This document shows positions 62,235-64,000 of a stretch of 64,000 nucleotides of DNA, one piece after another. The notes under the pieces were generated by a model. It searched no databases, was not told the DNA's origin, and saw only the letters and a program-made list of their open reading frames with translations. Each line of letters begins with the position of its first letter. The first letter of the stretch is position 1. The DNA is from Geodermatophilus amargosae (lineage in GTDB: Bacteria > Actinomycetota > Actinomycetes > Mycobacteriales > Geodermatophilaceae): positions 186,001-250,000 of the forward strand of contig NZ_FPBA01000003.1 of assembly GCF_900116515.1 (NCBI RefSeq), written 5' to 3'. Both the position numbers and the translations under genes were made by a program.

Positions 62235-63754
62235 CAGGCCGCCCTCTCCCCGGCGCTCGCCGTGGCGCGCTCGCGGACCGGGCGCGTGAACCGGATGCCC
62301 TCGTCCTCGACCGGGCCGCGCCGCATGAGCAGCACGTCGCGGATGTAGTTCTGGTACAGCTTCCACGGCGCCCGCGCGCCCTGCTGCGGCAGCGCGGTCA
62401 GGCTGCGCTGCACGTAACCCGCCGACAGCCCGATGAACGGCTCGACCCCGCCGTCGGCCGGGGCGAGCGGGGTGGCCGCCGCGTAGCCGTTGCGGTCCAG
62501 GTGGGCCAGCAGCCGGCAGACGTAGCGGGCGACCAGGTCGGCCTTCAGCGTCCAGGAGGCGTTGGTGTACCCGATGGTCATCGCGAAGTTCGGCACGCCG
62601 GAGACCATGAAGCCCTTGTAGGAGACCGTCTTCGACAGGTCCACGGCCTCGCCGTCGACGGTCAGCGTCATCCCGCCGATCGGCAGCAGTTCGAGCCCGG
62701 TGGCGGTGACGATCACGTCGGCGTCGAGGTGCCGGCCGGACTCGAGCAGGATGCCGGTCTCGTCGAAGGTCGCGATCCGGTCGGTGACGATCGACGCCGT
62801 CCCCCGGCGCAGCTCGCGGAACAGGTCGCCGTCGGGGACGACGCACAGCCGCTGGTCCCACGGGTCGTAGGGCGGCGCGAAGTGGGTGGCGACGTCGACG
62901 TCGGCGGGCACCTGCTTGGCCGTGGCCTTGGCGAGGACGCGCTTCATGACCTCCGGCCTGCGGCGGCTGAGCTGGTAGGAGGCCATCGACACCAGCACGT
63001 TCTTCCACCGCACGACCGGGTAGACGAGCCGGTCGGGCAGCCGGCGGCGCAGCTTCTCGGCCAGCGCGTCGCGGCCGGGCAGGCTGACGACGTAGGTGGG
63101 CGTGCGCTGCAGCATGGTCACGTGCGCGGCCTGCCCGGCCATGCTCGGCACCAGCGTGACCGCGGTGGCGCCGCTGCCGATGACGACGACGCGCCTGCCG
63201 GCGTAGTCGAGGTCCTCGGGCCAGTGCTGCGGGTGCACGACCTGCCCGCCGAAGCGCTCCTCGCCCGGGAAGTCGGGGCGGTGTCCCTGGTCGTAGCGGT
63301 AGTAGCCGGAGCAGACCGACAGCCACAAGCAGGTCCACGTCTCGGTCTCGCCGGTGCCCGTGCGCTCGGCGGTGACCGTCCACAGAGAGTCAGCGGTGGA
63401 CCACTCGGCGGAGACCACGCGGGTGGAGAAGCGGATGTGCTCCTCGACGCCGTACTCGCGCGCGGTGTCGCGGACGTACTCACGGATCGAGGCGCCGTCG
63501 GCGATGGCCTGCGGCTCCGACCACGGCCGGAAGGAGTAGCCGAGGGTGAACATGTCCGAGTCCGAGCGCACGCCCGGGTAGCGGAACAGGTCCCAGGTGC
63601 CACCGATGGCCTCGCGGGCCTCGAGGACGGCGTAGGTCCTGCCCGGCAGCTCGCGCTGCAGGTGGCAGGCGGCGCCGATCCCGGACAGGCCCGCACCGAC
63701 GATCAGCACGTCGACGTGCCGGGTGGTGGTCTCCGTGGGGACGGACTGCGTCAT
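62234..63754 (-). CDS. ethA: EthA-like Baeyer-Villiger flavin monooxygenase
   Basis: A 506-residue FAD/NADPH monooxygenase. VGAGLSGIG near residue 19 binds FAD, FGGQVVHPQHWP is the Baeyer-Villiger fingerprint (FxGxxxHxxxWP), and VIGSGATAVTLVPSMAG binds NADPH. Extended identity with M. tuberculosis EthA is apparent (GTWDLFRYPGVRSDSDM, SGYYRYDQG, YNPWDQRLC-like YDPWDQRLC, GYTNASWTLKADL). EthA oxidises ketones and activates thioamides. The ATG follows GGGAGA. A TetR gene of EthR type lies just upstream on the same strand. Confidence 0.92.
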   Translation of the reverse strand: MTQSVPTETTTRHVDVLIVGAGLSGIGAACHLQRELPGRTYAVLEAREAIGGTWDLFRYPGVRSDSDMFTLGYSFRPWSEPQAIADGASIREYVRDTAREYGVEEHIRFSTRVVSAEWSTADSLWTVTAERTGTGETETWTCLWLSVCSGYYRYDQGHRPDFPGEERFGGQVVHPQHWPEDLDYAGRRVVVIGSGATAVTLVPSMAGQAAHVTMLQRTPTYVVSLPGRDALAEKLRRRLPDRLVYPVVRWKNVLVSMASYQLSRRRPEVMKRVLAKATAKQVPADVDVATHFAPPYDPWDQRLCVVPDGDLFRELRRGTASIVTDRIATFDETGILLESGRHLDADVIVTATGLELLPIGGMTLTVDGEAVDLSKTVSYKGFMVSGVPNFAMTIGYTNASWTLKADLVARYVCRLLAHLDRNGYAAATPLAPADGGVEPFIGLSAGYVQRSLTALPQQGARAPWKLYQNYIRDVLLMRRGPVEDEGIRFTRPVRERATASAGERAA

Positions 63755-63794
63755 GGTTCTCCCTGTCGCGGCCGGGGTGACCCCACGAGACTAA

Positions 63795-63819
63795 TCGACA
63801 CCGTGTCGAGTCGCTCGAC
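63795..63819. promoter_or_regulatory. Two overlapping palindromes upstream of the EthA-like gene
   Basis: TCGACAC-C-GTGTCGA (63795-63809) is a perfect 15-bp palindrome and GTCGAG-TCG-CTCGAC (63805-63819) overlaps it. They lie 41 bp upstream of the monooxygenase start, between it and the TetR gene, and are the likely regulator site. Confidence 0.7.
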
Positions 63820-63829
63820 GACCAGTCGA

Positions 63830-64000
63830 TCAAGCGGGTGCGGTGCCCGGGATGTCACTCCCGTAGACGGTGCGCAGCCAGACGGTGAGCAGGACGTCGA
63901 TCAGGTCGTCCTCGGCGAGCGCCGGCGTCTGCCCGGCGTAGGTGACGTGGATGACCCGCTCGTTCATCCAGTTGAGCGCGACGGCGAGGTCGCGGGCGGG
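63830..64000 (-). CDS. TetR regulator, EthR-like, C-terminal fragment (window edge)
   Basis: The last 56 codons of a minus-strand gene enter from the right edge and stop with TGA at 63830. ALNWMNERVIHVTYAGQTP and LIDVLLTVWLRTVYGSD match the C-terminal helices of M. tuberculosis EthR (ALNxxNER, TFAGxxP, DTLxxVWLxxIYG). EthR represses ethA there from a divergent gene; here the regulator is upstream on the same strand with 75 bp between. Confidence 0.75.
   Translation of the reverse strand, partial: PARDLAVALNWMNERVIHVTYAGQTPALAEDDLIDVLLTVWLRTVYGSDIPGTAPA

Overview
The window is about 64 kb of very GC-rich (by eye above 70%), gene-dense DNA with many GTG starts, 4-nt GTGA gene overlaps and few strong Shine-Dalgarno sites. 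A mycothiol-type DinB enzyme, a DUF222-HNH gene, an EthA/EthR-like pair and PntAB point to an actinobacterium. The mix of a microbial rhodopsin, DUF222-HNH and DUF3616 genes would suit the Geodermatophilaceae (Blastococcus, Geodermatophilus, Modestobacter), but that is inference. No rRNA, tRNA, CRISPR array, intact transposon or prophage was seen.

Layout. 1-8.2 kb: a sulfotransferase (cut by the left edge), a beta-propeller protein, a cysteine dioxygenase-rhodanese pair behind a probable leaderless leader peptide, and four glycosyltransferases. 8.2-13 kb: a CoiA-like protein, a TfoX/DinB pair lying between 15-bp direct repeats, a His-rich membrane-anchored protein, two sugar-type dehydrogenases and a 28-bp tandem array. 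13-18 kb: ion channel, holin-like protein, rhodopsin, pyridoxal kinase and an amino-acid permease ending at a 33-nt poly-C tract. 18-26 kb: MarR/EamA divergon, the NRAMP-like/pxpABC 5-oxoprolinase operon, and an ABC exporter facing its MarR-type regulator.

26-44 kb is mainly aromatic catabolism: an aryl-aldehyde-type dehydrogenase, pcaHGBDC for protocatechuate, an IclR regulator and pobA (4-hydroxybenzoate to protocatechuate). Together they take 4-hydroxybenzoate to beta-ketoadipate enol-lactone and onward to beta-ketoadipate; the later thiolase and CoA-transferase steps are not in the window. Interleaved are a degraded DUF222-HNH gene, a thioredoxin-reductase-like flavoprotein without its CxxC, and a divergent DUF4062-STAND ATPase. 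44-57 kb: RNase Z, a zinc-ribbon protein, DUF3616, MFS transporter, secreted carboxylesterase, a paired acyl-CoA dehydrogenase operon, pntAB behind five 11-bp direct repeats, and a YkgJ-pentapeptide fusion. 57-64 kb: an E. coli-type argG, M18 aminopeptidase, DUF72, SDR, an EthA-like Baeyer-Villiger monooxygenase, and the C-terminus of an EthR-like TetR regulator at the right edge.

The strongest leads are the leaderless leader peptide ahead of cysteine dioxygenase, the unusual rhodopsin, the 11-bp operator-like array before pntA, the divergent flavoprotein/STAND pair, and several short tandem repeats sitting exactly at gene junctions. All family calls rest on motifs read by eye; no database search was possible.
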